Positions 31,303-39,052 of a stretch of DNA of 39,052 nucleotides are shown one piece after another (the first letter of the stretch is position 1; each line of letters opens with the position of its first letter). The translations under genes and the position numbers were made by a program. Below the pieces are notes generated by a model. That model was not told where the DNA came from, searched no databases, and saw only the letters and a list, made by a program, of their open reading frames with translations. This stretch comes from an uncultured Prevotellaceae bacterium (lineage in GTDB: Bacteria; Bacteroidota; Bacteroidia; Bacteroidales; Bacteroidaceae). The DNA is taken from assembly GCA_902776665.1 (NCBI GenBank), contig CACYQZ010000036.1, positions 1 through 39,052 on the forward strand. The letters run 5' to 3'.

Positions 31303-33742
31303 ATTTGACGATGGTAAATCGGGCGTATTTGATGAGCAGTTGCTTAGGGCCGACGTGGCGGAAATCGACGGTGGCCTTCGTTTCATCGCCTGTGCCCTCG
31401 ATGTTCGTGACGGTGCCGATGCCGAAACGCTGATGTTCGATGACGTTTCCGATTTTCAAGGGGCAAGTCGAAGCCGATGAAACGGACGGATTTGACGGTT
31501 TGGGGGACGACGAACTCGACGATGGGATTCGCCTTAAATTCCGACCGATCGAAGCCGCTGCCAATTTCTGCTTGAAACTGTCAGAGAATGACTCGACGGG
31601 GCTTTCTGGACGACGCGGCGACGTGATTTTCGGCTGTCGGTCGGCCATGAACTGCGACGCAACGGGACGAGAATTCTGCATCCGTCGGAACGAACCGCCA
31701 AACTGGTCGCTAAACGAACCGCCAAACTGGTCACTAAACGATCCGCCGAACCTTTGTCCGCCAAACGACGAAGACGATTCTCCTTCGACGCGCACGAATT
31801 TCGGGTCGATGTCTTTCAAAAAACGACTGGGATTGCTGAACTCCATTTTTCCGTAGCGCCAACGGCTTTTCGCACAAGTCAGAATACAGTGTTTCTCGGC
31901 TCGCGTCACTGCCACGTAAAACAGGCGGCGTTCCTCTTCCAATTCGCGCATCGTCGTCGCCATCTGACTCGGAAAAATGCTCTCTTCCAAGCCCACAATG
32001 AACACCGTCGGAAATTCCAGACCCTTCGCCGCGTGAATCGTCATCAGCAGCACGCGACTTTCGTTGCCGTCGTCGCTGTCGAGGTCGGTCAGCAGCGATA
32101 CTTCTTGCAGGAAATCGGGCAGAAAAACCTCGCGCTCCCTACCCTCTTCGCGCCGCAAATCGACAAATTCGCCCAGTCCGTTCATAAACTCCTCGAGGTT
32201 CTGCTGTCGCGAGAGTTGTTCGGGGTCGTTTCCTGCATACAAATCAGTAGAAATGCCACTTTTTTGCACGATTTCTCGACCCAATTCGTGGGCATCGGTC
32301 GAGGCCAATTTCTCGATGAAACCGCTGATGAGCGCAACGAAATCACTGATTTTCTGCATCGTTCCCTTCGTCACGTCAAGGCCGTTTTCGACGGGATTGA
32401 CGATGATATCCCAAAAACTCGTGCCACGACTTCGCGCCGCGTCGGCAATTTTCTGAATCGTCGTATTGCCAATGCCTCGCGTCGGATAGTTGATGATGCG
32501 CTTGATGGCTTCCTCGTCGCTGGGATTGCAAACGAGCCGAAAATAAGCGATGATGTCCTTGATTTCCTTACGCTGATAGAAACTCAAACCGCCGTAAATG
32601 CGATAGGGAATGTTTTGGCGGCGCATTTCTTCCTCGAAAGTTCGACTTTGCGCATTCGTGCGGTAGAGAATGGCAAAATCGTGGTATTGGCAACCGTCCA
32701 TTCGGCGGATTCGCTTGATTTCCTGACACACAATGCTGGCTTCTTCCTTGTCGGAATACGCGTGTTTCACGACGAGTGGTTCGCCTTCATCGTTTTGGCT
32801 AAAAACTTCCTTGGGAATCTGTCGTTCGTTCTTTTTAATCAGGCTGTTGGCGGCTTGAACGATGCGTTGTGTCGAACGATAATTCTGCTCCAATTTGAAG
32901 AGTTTCGACTCGGGATAAATCTTCTGGAAATTGAGGATGTTGTCGATGTTCGCACCCCGAAAAGCGTAGATACTTTGGGCATCGTCGCCGACAACGCAGA
33001 TGCGCCGATGTTCCTGTGTGAGTTGCAAGACGATTTGTTGCTGTGCATAGTTCGTGTCCTGATACTCATCGACGAGCACGTACTGAAAGCGTTGGCAATA
33101 TTTTTGGCGAATGTCTTCGTGGTCGCGAAAAAGTCGGAAGGTCATCACCAACAAATCGTCGAAATCCATCGCATTCGCCTGTCGGCATCGCTGTTCGTAT
33201 TCCACGAAAATCCGTCCGATTTCAGGAAGTTTCGCGTCTTGGTCGCGCCGTTGCACTTCGTAGTCGTTGGCGTATTCCGCAGCCGAAATCAAGTGGTTTT
33301 TCGCCATCGAAATGTGGTGGTGAACCGAGGCAGGCTTGTATTGTTTGTCGTCGAGCCCCATTTCTTTCACAATCGACTTCAGCAACGAGCGTGAATCGGC
33401 CTCGTCGTAAATCGTAAAATTGGAATTGAAGCCCAAAAGTTCGGCTTCGACGCGCAAAATCCGCGAGAAAACCGAGTGGAACGTGCCCATATTCAATCGT
33501 TGGGCGTTGTCTTGTCCGACGAGTTGCCCAATGCGCTGCTTCATCTCGTTGGCGGCCTTGTTCGTGAACGTCAGCGCGAGGATGTTCCACGGCTTCATTC
33601 CCTGCGCCAACAAATAGGCGATTTTGTAGGTCAGCACGCGGGTTTTGCCCGAGCCCGCGCCAGCAATCACCAACTGGGGGCCGTCGCAATATTCCACCGC
33701 CTTTCGTTGGCTATCGTTTAAGTCATTTAGCAGATGTTCCAT
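31301..33742 (-). CDS. UvrD/PcrA-family superfamily 1 DNA helicase
   Basis: An 813-residue 3'-5' SF1A helicase, expected to unwind DNA in repair and replication-fork maintenance. Walker A AGAGSGKTRVL (about 27-37), motif Ia ALTFTNKAANEMK, motif II VLVDEYQDTNYAQ, motif III VVGDDAQSIYAFRGA, motif IV LEQNYRSTQRI, motif V TIHAAKGLEFPTVF and motif VI RRLFYVAVTRAE are all present. The C-terminal linker carries a GGSFSDQF repeat and a Tudor-like end (GNVIEHQRFGIGTVTNIEG) typical of PcrA. Start ATG 33742 begins directly at the helicase domain and overlaps the alpha-galactosidase gene by 20 nt, so the two are co-transcribed. Confidence 0.95.
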   Translation of the reverse strand: MEHLLNDLNDSQRKAVEYCDGPQLVIAGAGSGKTRVLTYKIAYLLAQGMKPWNILALTFTNKAANEMKQRIGQLVGQDNAQRLNMGTFHSVFSRILRVEAELLGFNSNFTIYDEADSRSLLKSIVKEMGLDDKQYKPASVHHHISMAKNHLISAAEYANDYEVQRRDQDAKLPEIGRIFVEYEQRCRQANAMDFDDLLVMTFRLFRDHEDIRQKYCQRFQYVLVDEYQDTNYAQQQIVLQLTQEHRRICVVGDDAQSIYAFRGANIDNILNFQKIYPESKLFKLEQNYRSTQRIVQAANSLIKKNERQIPKEVFSQNDEGEPLVVKHAYSDKEEASIVCQEIKRIRRMDGCQYHDFAILYRTNAQSRTFEEEMRRQNIPYRIYGGLSFYQRKEIKDIIAYFRLVCNPSDEEAIKRIINYPTRGIGNTTIQKIADAARSRGTSFWDIIVNPVENGLDVTKGTMQKISDFVALISGFIEKLASTDAHELGREIVQKSGISTDLYAGNDPEQLSRQQNLEEFMNGLGEFVDLRREEGREREVFLPDFLQEVSLLTDLDSDDGNESRVLLMTIHAAKGLEFPTVFIVGLEESIFPSQMATTMRELEEERRLFYVAVTRAEKHCILTCAKSRWRYGKMEFSNPSRFLKDIDPKFVRVEGESSSSFGGQRFGGSFSDQFGGSFSDQFGGSFRRMQNSRPVASQFMADRQPKITSPRRPESPVESFSDSFKQKLAAASIGRNLRRIPSSSSSSPKPSNPSVSSASTCPLKIGNVIEHQRFGIGTVTNIEGTGDETKATVDFRHVGPKQLLIKYARFTIVK
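31691..31752 (-). repeat. 24-bp tandem repeat in the helicase linker
   Basis: Units 31691-31714 and 31715-31738 differ at one base and a degenerate third follows. They encode GGSFSDQF repeats in the low-complexity linker before the C-terminal Tudor-like domain. Confidence 0.9.
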
Positions 33743-35330
33743 TTTTAATATCAATGTAATCAATGTCCGGCAACCAAGCCGTCGCATTCGACAAACGAAT
33801 CGTGTTATTTCCTTTGTTCAGGCGAATTTTCAGCGTTTTTTCCGAAATTTGACTCCAACCGCTGCCCTTCGCCTCGACCGTTTCCACCGTTTTACCATTC
33901 ACACCGACGCAAATCAGGCGATTGTCGCCCGAAATGAAGCCAATCGTCATCGTGTATTCGCCACCGTCGGGGCTGTAAACATCGCGGAAAACGAGGTCGT
34001 TCTCCTCACTCATTCCGAGCCAACTGGCCTTGTAGCCTGCCGAACAATACGACGATTTCTCGTAGATGCCCGTGCGCTCGGTTTGGTGGTTTTTCAACTC
34101 TTGATAGTCGCTGATATAGGCGGTTTCAGCTTCGTAGCGCACGCGCTCCAATCGATGTTCGCACTCAGCGATATAGATTCGACAGCCGTGGGCAGGGACG
34201 TTCACCTCAAATTGACCCGAAAACTTGCCCAAATCCTTTTGTTCAAAGGCGTCGCGCAACTTTACGCTACCACCCATACACAAATCGGCAAACTTCACAG
34301 CGACATCTTTCGCCATATCGTTCGGATTATAGACCGCAAATGCCCGTTTCGTGCCGTTTTTTTCTTCAATGTCTTTCACCAAAACGTGGCAACCATTGGT
34401 CAAGGCGACGAGGTAGGCCTGTTGGAAGAGTTTGTCTTGATTTAAGCCGATTAAATCTTGGTTTTTCAGCAATTTAAGTGCCGAAGGTTTGATGTTTGTC
34501 AGGTCGCAGCCAATCAGCAGCGGCGAGTTCATCACGCACCACATTCCGAAGTGCGTTTTGTCCTCTTCCTCCGTCATCGAACGACCCACTTCGAGCATAT
34601 CCATATCGTTGAAACGACCTTTTTCGCAGTAGGCCGCGAGGTAGAGATTCTCGGCGAGAATGTCCTTCACCGCCTTCCATCCATCGTAAATGTCGAAGGT
34701 CGTGCGCCACGAACAAGCCACATCGCTCACCCACGTGCCCGGATAATCCCAACGGCACACGTTCATCTTCACGTTTTTCCCCGTTCGACGAATGGCCTCG
34801 GCGATGGCCGTGTAGCGTTCCTGCGGGTCCAAATCCAGCCCTTGCGTGTTGTCTTTCGCCCTACCGCCGCAAAAATCCACCTTGATGAAGTCGAAACCGC
34901 AGTCCTTGAAGTAGAAATCGGCGTCGCGCTGGTCGAAACGATACATTCCGACATTCACGCCCAACTCGTCGCCACCCCATCGGTTTCCGCACGTGTTCGC
35001 GCCGGCGTCGGTGTAGATTCCTGCCTTCAAGCCTTTCGAGTGGATGTAGTCGGCCACGGGTTTCAGACCTTTCGGAAAACGCGTCGGATGAATCAGCAGT
35101 TCGCCCGTTTCGAGGTTGCGACCGCCGAAAAATCCGTCATCAATGTTGATATGGTCGAAACCTACTTCGCTTAGCCCCGTCGAAACCATCGCGTCTGCCT
35201 GCTGACGAATCAGTTCGTCGCTGATTTTCAGGCCATACGTGTTCCACGAGCTCCAGCCCATCGTCGGACCGTCTTGTGCCGAGGCCGCGACAGCCATCAT
35301 CCACAAGGCTGACAATATGATTTTTTTCAT
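33723..35330 (-). CDS. Exported alpha-galactosidase (GH27) with C-terminal carbohydrate-binding-like domain
   Basis: A 535-residue secreted glycoside hydrolase. Signal peptide (MKKIILSALWMMAVAASA), GH27 barrel starting PTMGWSSWNTYG, INIDDGFFG, nucleophile Asp in FIKVDFCGG (about 152), and acid/base Asp in SWRTTFDIYD (about 213), followed by the beta-domain (about 300-400). The C-terminal 120 residues (ending LSNATAWLPDIDYIDIKNG) resemble CBM6/35-type modules. It should remove alpha-linked galactose from oligosaccharides outside the cytoplasm. ATG 35330 is chosen because the promoter starts transcription near 35357, excluding longer versions. It overlaps the helicase gene by 20 nt. Confidence 0.92.
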   Translation of the reverse strand: MKKIILSALWMMAVAASAQDGPTMGWSSWNTYGLKISDELIRQQADAMVSTGLSEVGFDHINIDDGFFGGRNLETGELLIHPTRFPKGLKPVADYIHSKGLKAGIYTDAGANTCGNRWGGDELGVNVGMYRFDQRDADFYFKDCGFDFIKVDFCGGRAKDNTQGLDLDPQERYTAIAEAIRRTGKNVKMNVCRWDYPGTWVSDVACSWRTTFDIYDGWKAVKDILAENLYLAAYCEKGRFNDMDMLEVGRSMTEEEDKTHFGMWCVMNSPLLIGCDLTNIKPSALKLLKNQDLIGLNQDKLFQQAYLVALTNGCHVLVKDIEEKNGTKRAFAVYNPNDMAKDVAVKFADLCMGGSVKLRDAFEQKDLGKFSGQFEVNVPAHGCRIYIAECEHRLERVRYEAETAYISDYQELKNHQTERTGIYEKSSYCSAGYKASWLGMSEENDLVFRDVYSPDGGEYTMTIGFISGDNRLICVGVNGKTVETVEAKGSGWSQISEKTLKIRLNKGNNTIRLSNATAWLPDIDYIDIKNGTSAK

Positions 35331-35360
35331 CGTGATTTCTGTTTTTGGAAAATTTCGATG

Positions 35361-35391
35361 CAAATTTACGCAATTTTCCAAAATTTACAAA
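35361..35391 (-). promoter_or_regulatory. Bacteroidetes promoter for alpha-galactosidase gene
   Basis: On the minus strand TTTG (35388-35391), 19 nt, then TAAATTTG (35361-35368). The -7 box ends 31 nt before the ATG. Confidence 0.8.
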
Positions 35392-35408
35392 AGTATATGG
35401 ATGGAAAA

Positions 35409-36149
35409 TTATCGTTTCCCATTTCTATAAACACCTCCGACTGCCGTCGAGGGGTCGTAGTCTTGTCCTTCGCGTGGAAAAGTGGGGATGAATTTCATTT
35501 CGTGCTCGATGCGACGCTGTCGTTTGCGCATATACTCGCTTGGCGACTTGCTGCTGAAACGGCGCGGATTTGGCAATGTGGCGGCAATCAGGGCGCAGTC
35601 GGCACGTGAAAGATTGGCGGCGGTCGTGTTGAAATGGTACTCTGCCACGGCATCGACGCCATAAATTCCGTCGCCCATTTCGATGGAATTCAAATAGACT
35701 TCCATAATGCGCTGTTTCGACCAGATGAGTTCGATGAGTGCCGTGAAATAGGCTTCAAGACCCTTGCGAACCCACGACCGACCCGGCCACAGGAAGACAT
35801 TTTTGGCGGTCTGTTGCGAAATCGTGCTACCGCCCAGTTTGTTTTTCCCGCCTTTCGCATTGCGTTTCGCCGCTTTTTGAATGGCATCATAGTCGAAGCC
35901 GTGATGCAAGAGGAAACGCTGGTCTTCGCTGGCCATCACGGCGACGGGCATGTGGCGCGAAATCTTCTCCATCGGCACCCAATGGTGGTGGAGCGTGATG
36001 CTGCGACCCTCCTTCACCTGTTCACCACAGCGAATGACCATCAGCGGCGTGACATAGACGGGCAGGAAGCGCAATGCCACAACCGAAAGAATCGTGGAGG
36101 CGAAAAACACCCCCACGACCCATCGAATCGTTTTCTTAATAATCTTCAA
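35409..36149 (-). CDS. mtgA: Monofunctional peptidoglycan glycosyltransferase
   Basis: A 246-residue GT51 enzyme that polymerises lipid II into glycan strands at the periplasmic side of the cytoplasmic membrane. One N-terminal membrane anchor ([20 protein letters not shown]) precedes the catalytic domain: motif 1 with the first Glu in VMASEDQRF (E75), motif 2 [16 protein letters not shown], motif 3 [13 protein letters not shown] (second Glu about 132) and motif 4 [15 protein letters not shown]. No transpeptidase domain follows, so it is MtgA and not a bifunctional PBP. It lies 30 nt after the OmpA-like gene across a heptamer array and is likely co-transcribed with it. Confidence 0.94.
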   Translation of the reverse strand: MKIIKKTIRWVVGVFFASTILSVVALRFLPVYVTPLMVIRCGEQVKEGRSITLHHHWVPMEKISRHMPVAVMASEDQRFLLHHGFDYDAIQKAAKRNAKGGKNKLGGSTISQQTAKNVFLWPGRSWVRKGLEAYFTALIELIWSKQRIMEVYLNSIEMGDGIYGVDAVAEYHFNTTAANLSRADCALIAATLPNPRRFSSKSPSEYMRKRQRRIEHEMKFIPTFPREGQDYDPSTAVGGVYRNGKR

Positions 36150-36150
36150 T

Positions 36151-36178
36151 TTGTAAATTGTTAATTATTAATTGAAAA
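36151..36178. repeat. Heptanucleotide repeat between ompA-like and mtgA genes
   Basis: TTGTAAA, TTGTTAA, TTATTAA, TTGAAAA in 7-bp register fill the 30-nt gap between the mtgA start (36149) and the OmpA-like stop (36180). Confidence 0.85.
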
Positions 36179-36179
36179 T

Positions 36180-36878
36180 TTATTGCAGCGTTCCAGCCTC
36201 GGCAGCCTTGATCATGGCCTCGCTGGCGTACATATAGACTTCCACGCGGCGGTTCTGAGCCTTACCGGCAGCCGTCGAGTTGTCGGCAACGGGGTTAGCC
36301 TCGCCGTAACCGATGGTCGAGCGAATTTGGCTGTTCGACACGCCCAGCGAGTTCAGGAAGCTCGTCACGGCTTGAGCGCGCTGCTGCGAAAGTTGCACGT
36401 TCTTCTGTGCGCTCTGCTCGGCAGTGCTGTTCTTGAACGGAGTGTTGTCAGTGTAACCCTGCACGGCCACGTCGCAATCAGCATTGTTCTTCAGCACACC
36501 TGCGAACTGGGTCAGCGAGGTCTTGGCAGCGGAACTCAGCGTCGAGCTACCCGTGTTGAAAAGGATACCCGAGTCGAACGTCACCTTCACGGCCTGCAGA
36601 CCGTTGGCGTCGAGCACCGACTCCACTTGAGCGTTCTTCACGGCCTCGGCTTCAGCCTTCGCCTTGTCCATCTTCTTACCGATGATGGCACCCGTAGCAG
36701 CACCCACAGCACCGCCCACAGCAGCACCAACAGCCGTGTTACCGGCAATCTTACCGATGATAGCACCCAGCGCAGCACCTGCACCCGTACCAATCAGTGC
36801 ACCATTTTTCATCGACGAGCCACAGCTCACCAACACTGCGACACACATTCCGAGTGTCAAAAATTTCATTTTCTTCAT
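36180..36878 (-). CDS. OmpA-family lipoprotein with glycine zipper
   Basis: A 232-residue outer membrane lipoprotein. Lipobox VLVSC (Cys about 19) is followed by a glycine-zipper segment (about 28-70, alternating Gly/Ala: ALIGTGAGAALGAIIGKIAG...) and a C-terminal OmpA-like peptidoglycan-binding domain (about 100-220) with VQGYTDNTPFKN, QRAQAVTSFL, GYGEANPVADN and RRVEVYMY. It should anchor the outer membrane to peptidoglycan non-covalently. ATG 36878 is used because it opens the signal peptide (MKKMKFLTLGMCVAVLVSC). It precedes mtgA, a peptidoglycan synthase, which fits a joint cell-wall role. Confidence 0.93.
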   Translation of the reverse strand: MKKMKFLTLGMCVAVLVSCGSSMKNGALIGTGAGAALGAIIGKIAGNTAVGAAVGGAVGAATGAIIGKKMDKAKAEAEAVKNAQVESVLDANGLQAVKVTFDSGILFNTGSSTLSSAAKTSLTQFAGVLKNNADCDVAVQGYTDNTPFKNSTAEQSAQKNVQLSQQRAQAVTSFLNSLGVSNSQIRSTIGYGEANPVADNSTAAGKAQNRRVEVYMYASEAMIKAAEAGTLQ

Positions 36879-36987
36879 TGTTTCAATCGTTTTTAAGTTA
36901 ATAATAAAAATGTATTTTTTTCTGTCCAAACACGTTTTTGACGCACCAAATTGCGCTTCGTTTAATCGATTTTGATAAATTTTTCTG

Positions 36988-36995
36988 CAAAGATA
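36988..36995 (-). promoter_or_regulatory. -7 box for OmpA-like gene
   Basis: The minus strand reads TATCTTTG. It implies a leader of about 106 nt, much longer than others in the window. No good -33 is visible. Confidence 0.5.
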
Positions 36996-37038
36996 GTGCT
37001 TTTTTTATTTTTAATGTCACTTTCACAACATTTTTTTG

Positions 37039-37046
37039 TAATTTTG
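37039..37046 (+). promoter_or_regulatory. -7 box for proS
   Basis: TAATTTTG matches TAnnTTTG and ends 31 nt before ATG 37077. The -33 element is weak. Confidence 0.6.
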
Positions 37047-37076
37047 CGCCAAAATTTCAAAAAACAAGAATCAATT

Positions 37077-38558
37077 ATGGCAAAAGAACTGAAAGATTTG
37101 ACGAAAAGAGCTGATAATTACAGTCAGTGGTTTAATGATTTGGTGGTGAAGGCCGACCTCGCCGAACAGTCGGCAGTGCGCGGATGTATGGTCATCAAGC
37201 CCTACGGCTACGCCATCTGGGAGAAAATGCAGGCGCAGTTGGACAAGATGTTCAAGGAGACGGGTGTGCAGAATGCCTATTTTCCGCTGCTGATTCCGAA
37301 GTCGTTTATGAGCCGCGAGGCCGAGCACGTCGAGGGATTCGCGAAGGAATGTGCCGTGGTGACGCACTATCGACTGAAGGGTCGCGAGGACAAAAGTGGC
37401 CTGGATGTCGATCCCGCTGCCAAGTTGGAGGAGGAACTGATCATTCGTCCGACCTCGGAAACGATTATCTGGAACACGTACAAGAACTGGATTCAGTCGT
37501 GGCGCGACCTGCCCCTGCTCATCAACCAATGGGCCAACGTGATGCGGTGGGAAATGCGCACACGTCCGTTCCTGCGCACGTCGGAATTCCTTTGGCAAGA
37601 AGGCCACACGGCCCACGCCACTCGCGAAGAAGCCGAGGCCGAAGCCCAGTTGATGCTGAAAGTGTATGCGAAATTCGCTGAAGAATGGATGGCTGTGCCT
37701 GTCGTGCAGGGTGTGAAGAGCGAAACAGAGCGATTTGCCGGCGCACTCGACACCTACACCATCGAGGCGATGATGCAGGACGGAAAGGCACTGCAAAGCG
37801 GCACGTCGCATTTCCTCGGACAGAATTTCGCCAAGGCATTCGACGTCACCTATTTAAATAAGGAGAACAAGCCAGAATATGTCTGGGCGACGTCGTGGGG
37901 TGTTTCCACGCGCCTCGTCGGTGCGCTGATTATGACCCACAGCGACGACAACGGACTGGTGCTGCCGCCGCGTCTCGCCCCGATTCAGGTCGTCATCATT
38001 CCGATTGCGACGAAACCCGAGCAGATGGAGCAGGTGAACAACGCGGTTGAGCCGATTTTGGCACAGTTGAAGGCGAAAGGCATCAGTGTGAAGTTCGACA
38101 ACACCGACAACAAGCGTCCGGGCTTCAAATTTGCCGACTACGAACTGAAAGGTGTGCCCGTGCGCCTCGTTTTGGGTGCTCGTGACTTGGAAAACGGCAC
38201 GATTGAGGTGATGCGTCGCGACACACTCGAAAAAGAAACGCGCCCGATGGAGGGAATCGTCGAATATGTCGAGAATTTGCTCGGCGACATCCAGCAAAAT
38301 ATCTTCGAGAAAGCCCGTAAATACCGCGATGAGCGCATCTACGAGTGCGACAACTACGACGAGTTCAAGGAGCGCGTGAAAGACGGCGGATTCTTCCTTT
38401 GCCACTGGGACGGCACCGCCGAAACCGAGGCGAAAATCAAGGAAGAGACGCAGGCGACGATTCGCTGCGTGCCCTACGGATTCGAGCAGACCGAAGGTGT
38501 CGATATGGTGAGCGGAAAACCGTCGAAATATCGTGTGATTATCGCTCGCAGTTATTGA
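37077..38558 (+). CDS. proS: Prolyl-tRNA synthetase (archaeal/eukaryotic-like type)
   Basis: A 493-residue class II aminoacyl-tRNA synthetase that charges tRNA-Pro. Class II motifs: [35 protein letters not shown] (about 121-135), the motif 2 region [20 protein letters not shown] and [16 protein letters not shown]. The anticodon-binding domain starts near IQVVIIPI, and a Zn-binding-type C-terminal domain follows, ending in a terminal Tyr (VIIARSY), typical of the shorter archaeal-type ProS lacking the editing insertion. ATG 37077 follows the promoter by 31 nt; the open frame upstream is not transcribed from it. RsmG follows after 40 nt. Confidence 0.96.
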   Translation: MAKELKDLTKRADNYSQWFNDLVVKADLAEQSAVRGCMVIKPYGYAIWEKMQAQLDKMFKETGVQNAYFPLLIPKSFMSREAEHVEGFAKECAVVTHYRLKGREDKSGLDVDPAAKLEEELIIRPTSETIIWNTYKNWIQSWRDLPLLINQWANVMRWEMRTRPFLRTSEFLWQEGHTAHATREEAEAEAQLMLKVYAKFAEEWMAVPVVQGVKSETERFAGALDTYTIEAMMQDGKALQSGTSHFLGQNFAKAFDVTYLNKENKPEYVWATSWGVSTRLVGALIMTHSDDNGLVLPPRLAPIQVVIIPIATKPEQMEQVNNAVEPILAQLKAKGISVKFDNTDNKRPGFKFADYELKGVPVRLVLGARDLENGTIEVMRRDTLEKETRPMEGIVEYVENLLGDIQQNIFEKARKYRDERIYECDNYDEFKERVKDGGFFLCHWDGTAETEAKIKEETQATIRCVPYGFEQTEGVDMVSGKPSKYRVIIARSY

Positions 38559-38598
38559 TTACGGTCGTGTAATTGCCTGAAAATCAGCAAAATCAATA

Positions 38599-39052
38599 TG
38601 GACGTCATCAAAAAATATTTCCCGAACCTCAGCAATCGGCAACTCGAGCAATTCGCGGCGTTGAAGGACTTGTACGAAGACTGGAACGCGAAAATCAACG
38701 TGATTTCGCGCAAAGACATCGGCAACCTCTACGAACACCACGTTTTGCACTCGCTCGCCATCGCCCGAGCCATCGAGTTTCAACCCGACACGAAGATTCT
38801 CGATTTCGGCACGGGTGGCGGTTTTCCGGGCATTCCCCTCGCCATTCTGTTTCCCGACTGCCATTTCAAACTCATCGACGGCACAGGCAAGAAAATTCTC
38901 GTCGCCTCGGAGGTGGCAAAGGCCATCGGACTGACGAATGTGGTGGCCGAACAGCGGCGCGGCGAGGACGAAACGGGGAAATTCGACTTCGTGGTGAGTC
39001 GTGCGGTGATGCCCCTACCCGATTTGGTGAAAATTGTGCGGAAAAACATATC
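38599..39052 (+). CDS. rsmG: 16S rRNA m7G527 methyltransferase, 5' part (truncated by window end)
   Basis: The first 151 codons of RsmG/GidB, which methylates N7 of G527 in 16S rRNA using SAM. The reading frame starts MDVIKKYFPNLSNRQLEQF and has the family's N-terminal WNAKINVISRKDI...HHVLHSLA and the SAM-binding loop LDFGTGGGFPGIPLAILFP (about 73-91). The frame runs off the window, with the C-terminal quarter missing. It lies 40 nt after proS in the same direction. Confidence 0.93.

Noticed and set aside
31754-33394. A 546-codon open frame on the plus strand opposite the helicase gene
   Set aside because: The helicase on the other strand has all SF1 motifs; the antisense product has no motif and low-complexity composition.

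Overview
The window looks like a chromosomal segment of a Bacteroidales bacterium, most likely Prevotellaceae. Evidence: promoters of the Bacteroidetes type (TTTG, about 19-20 nt, TAnnTTTG), almost no Shine-Dalgarno sequences and A-rich leaders; families typical of the phylum (DUF4301, DUF4270 lipoprotein, short GT5-like protein, TonB receptor with carboxypeptidase-like N-domain, NhaD, archaeal-type ProS). I see no phage, IS element, CRISPR array or rRNA.

Layout. 1-1775: HU protein plus a large HU / membrane / LysM protein. 1772-6529 (minus): tightly overlapping operon of two GT2 and one GT-B glycosyltransferases and an exported 5'-nucleotidase. 6603-9091 (plus): divergent polysaccharide flippase and a third GT2. 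9144-11664 (plus): NhaD antiporter, KdsC-like phosphatase, Maf. 11650-14196 (minus): exported GH78 rhamnosidase. 14315-15778 (plus): an AT-richer island with a long rod-folding RNA candidate, a TerB-like protein and two orphan proteins. 15910-20606 (minus): operon DUF4301 - UDP-glucuronate epimerase-like protein - N-acetylneuraminate lyase - AGE epimerase. 20828-20900: tRNA-Phe with its own promoter and terminator. 21059-28768 (plus): TonB receptor, tandem-SGNH secreted protein, acyl-CoA carboxyltransferase / small subunit / biotin carrier. 28915-31283 (plus): half-size GT5-like protein, DUF4270 lipoprotein, a 37-aa microprotein. 31301-36878 (minus): PcrA/UvrD helicase, GH27 alpha-galactosidase, MtgA transglycosylase, OmpA-like lipoprotein. 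37077-39052 (plus): ProS and the start of RsmG.

The main themes are envelope and glycan work (glycosyltransferases, flippase, KdsC, sialic acid lyase/epimerase, glycosidases, transglycosylase, OmpA) and propionate-type carboxyl transfer.

The most unusual signals are: (i) a heptanucleotide repeat lattice in five short gaps next to or between genes, with a purine-rich 21-bp (3 x 7) version in frame inside a glycosyltransferase gene; (ii) a roughly 190-nt rod-like RNA resembling 6S RNA; (iii) a protein whose domains suggest a DNA-to-peptidoglycan tether; (iv) DUF4301 carrying UDP-sugar-pyrophosphorylase signatures; (v) a 25-residue in-frame deletion in the neighbouring epimerase.
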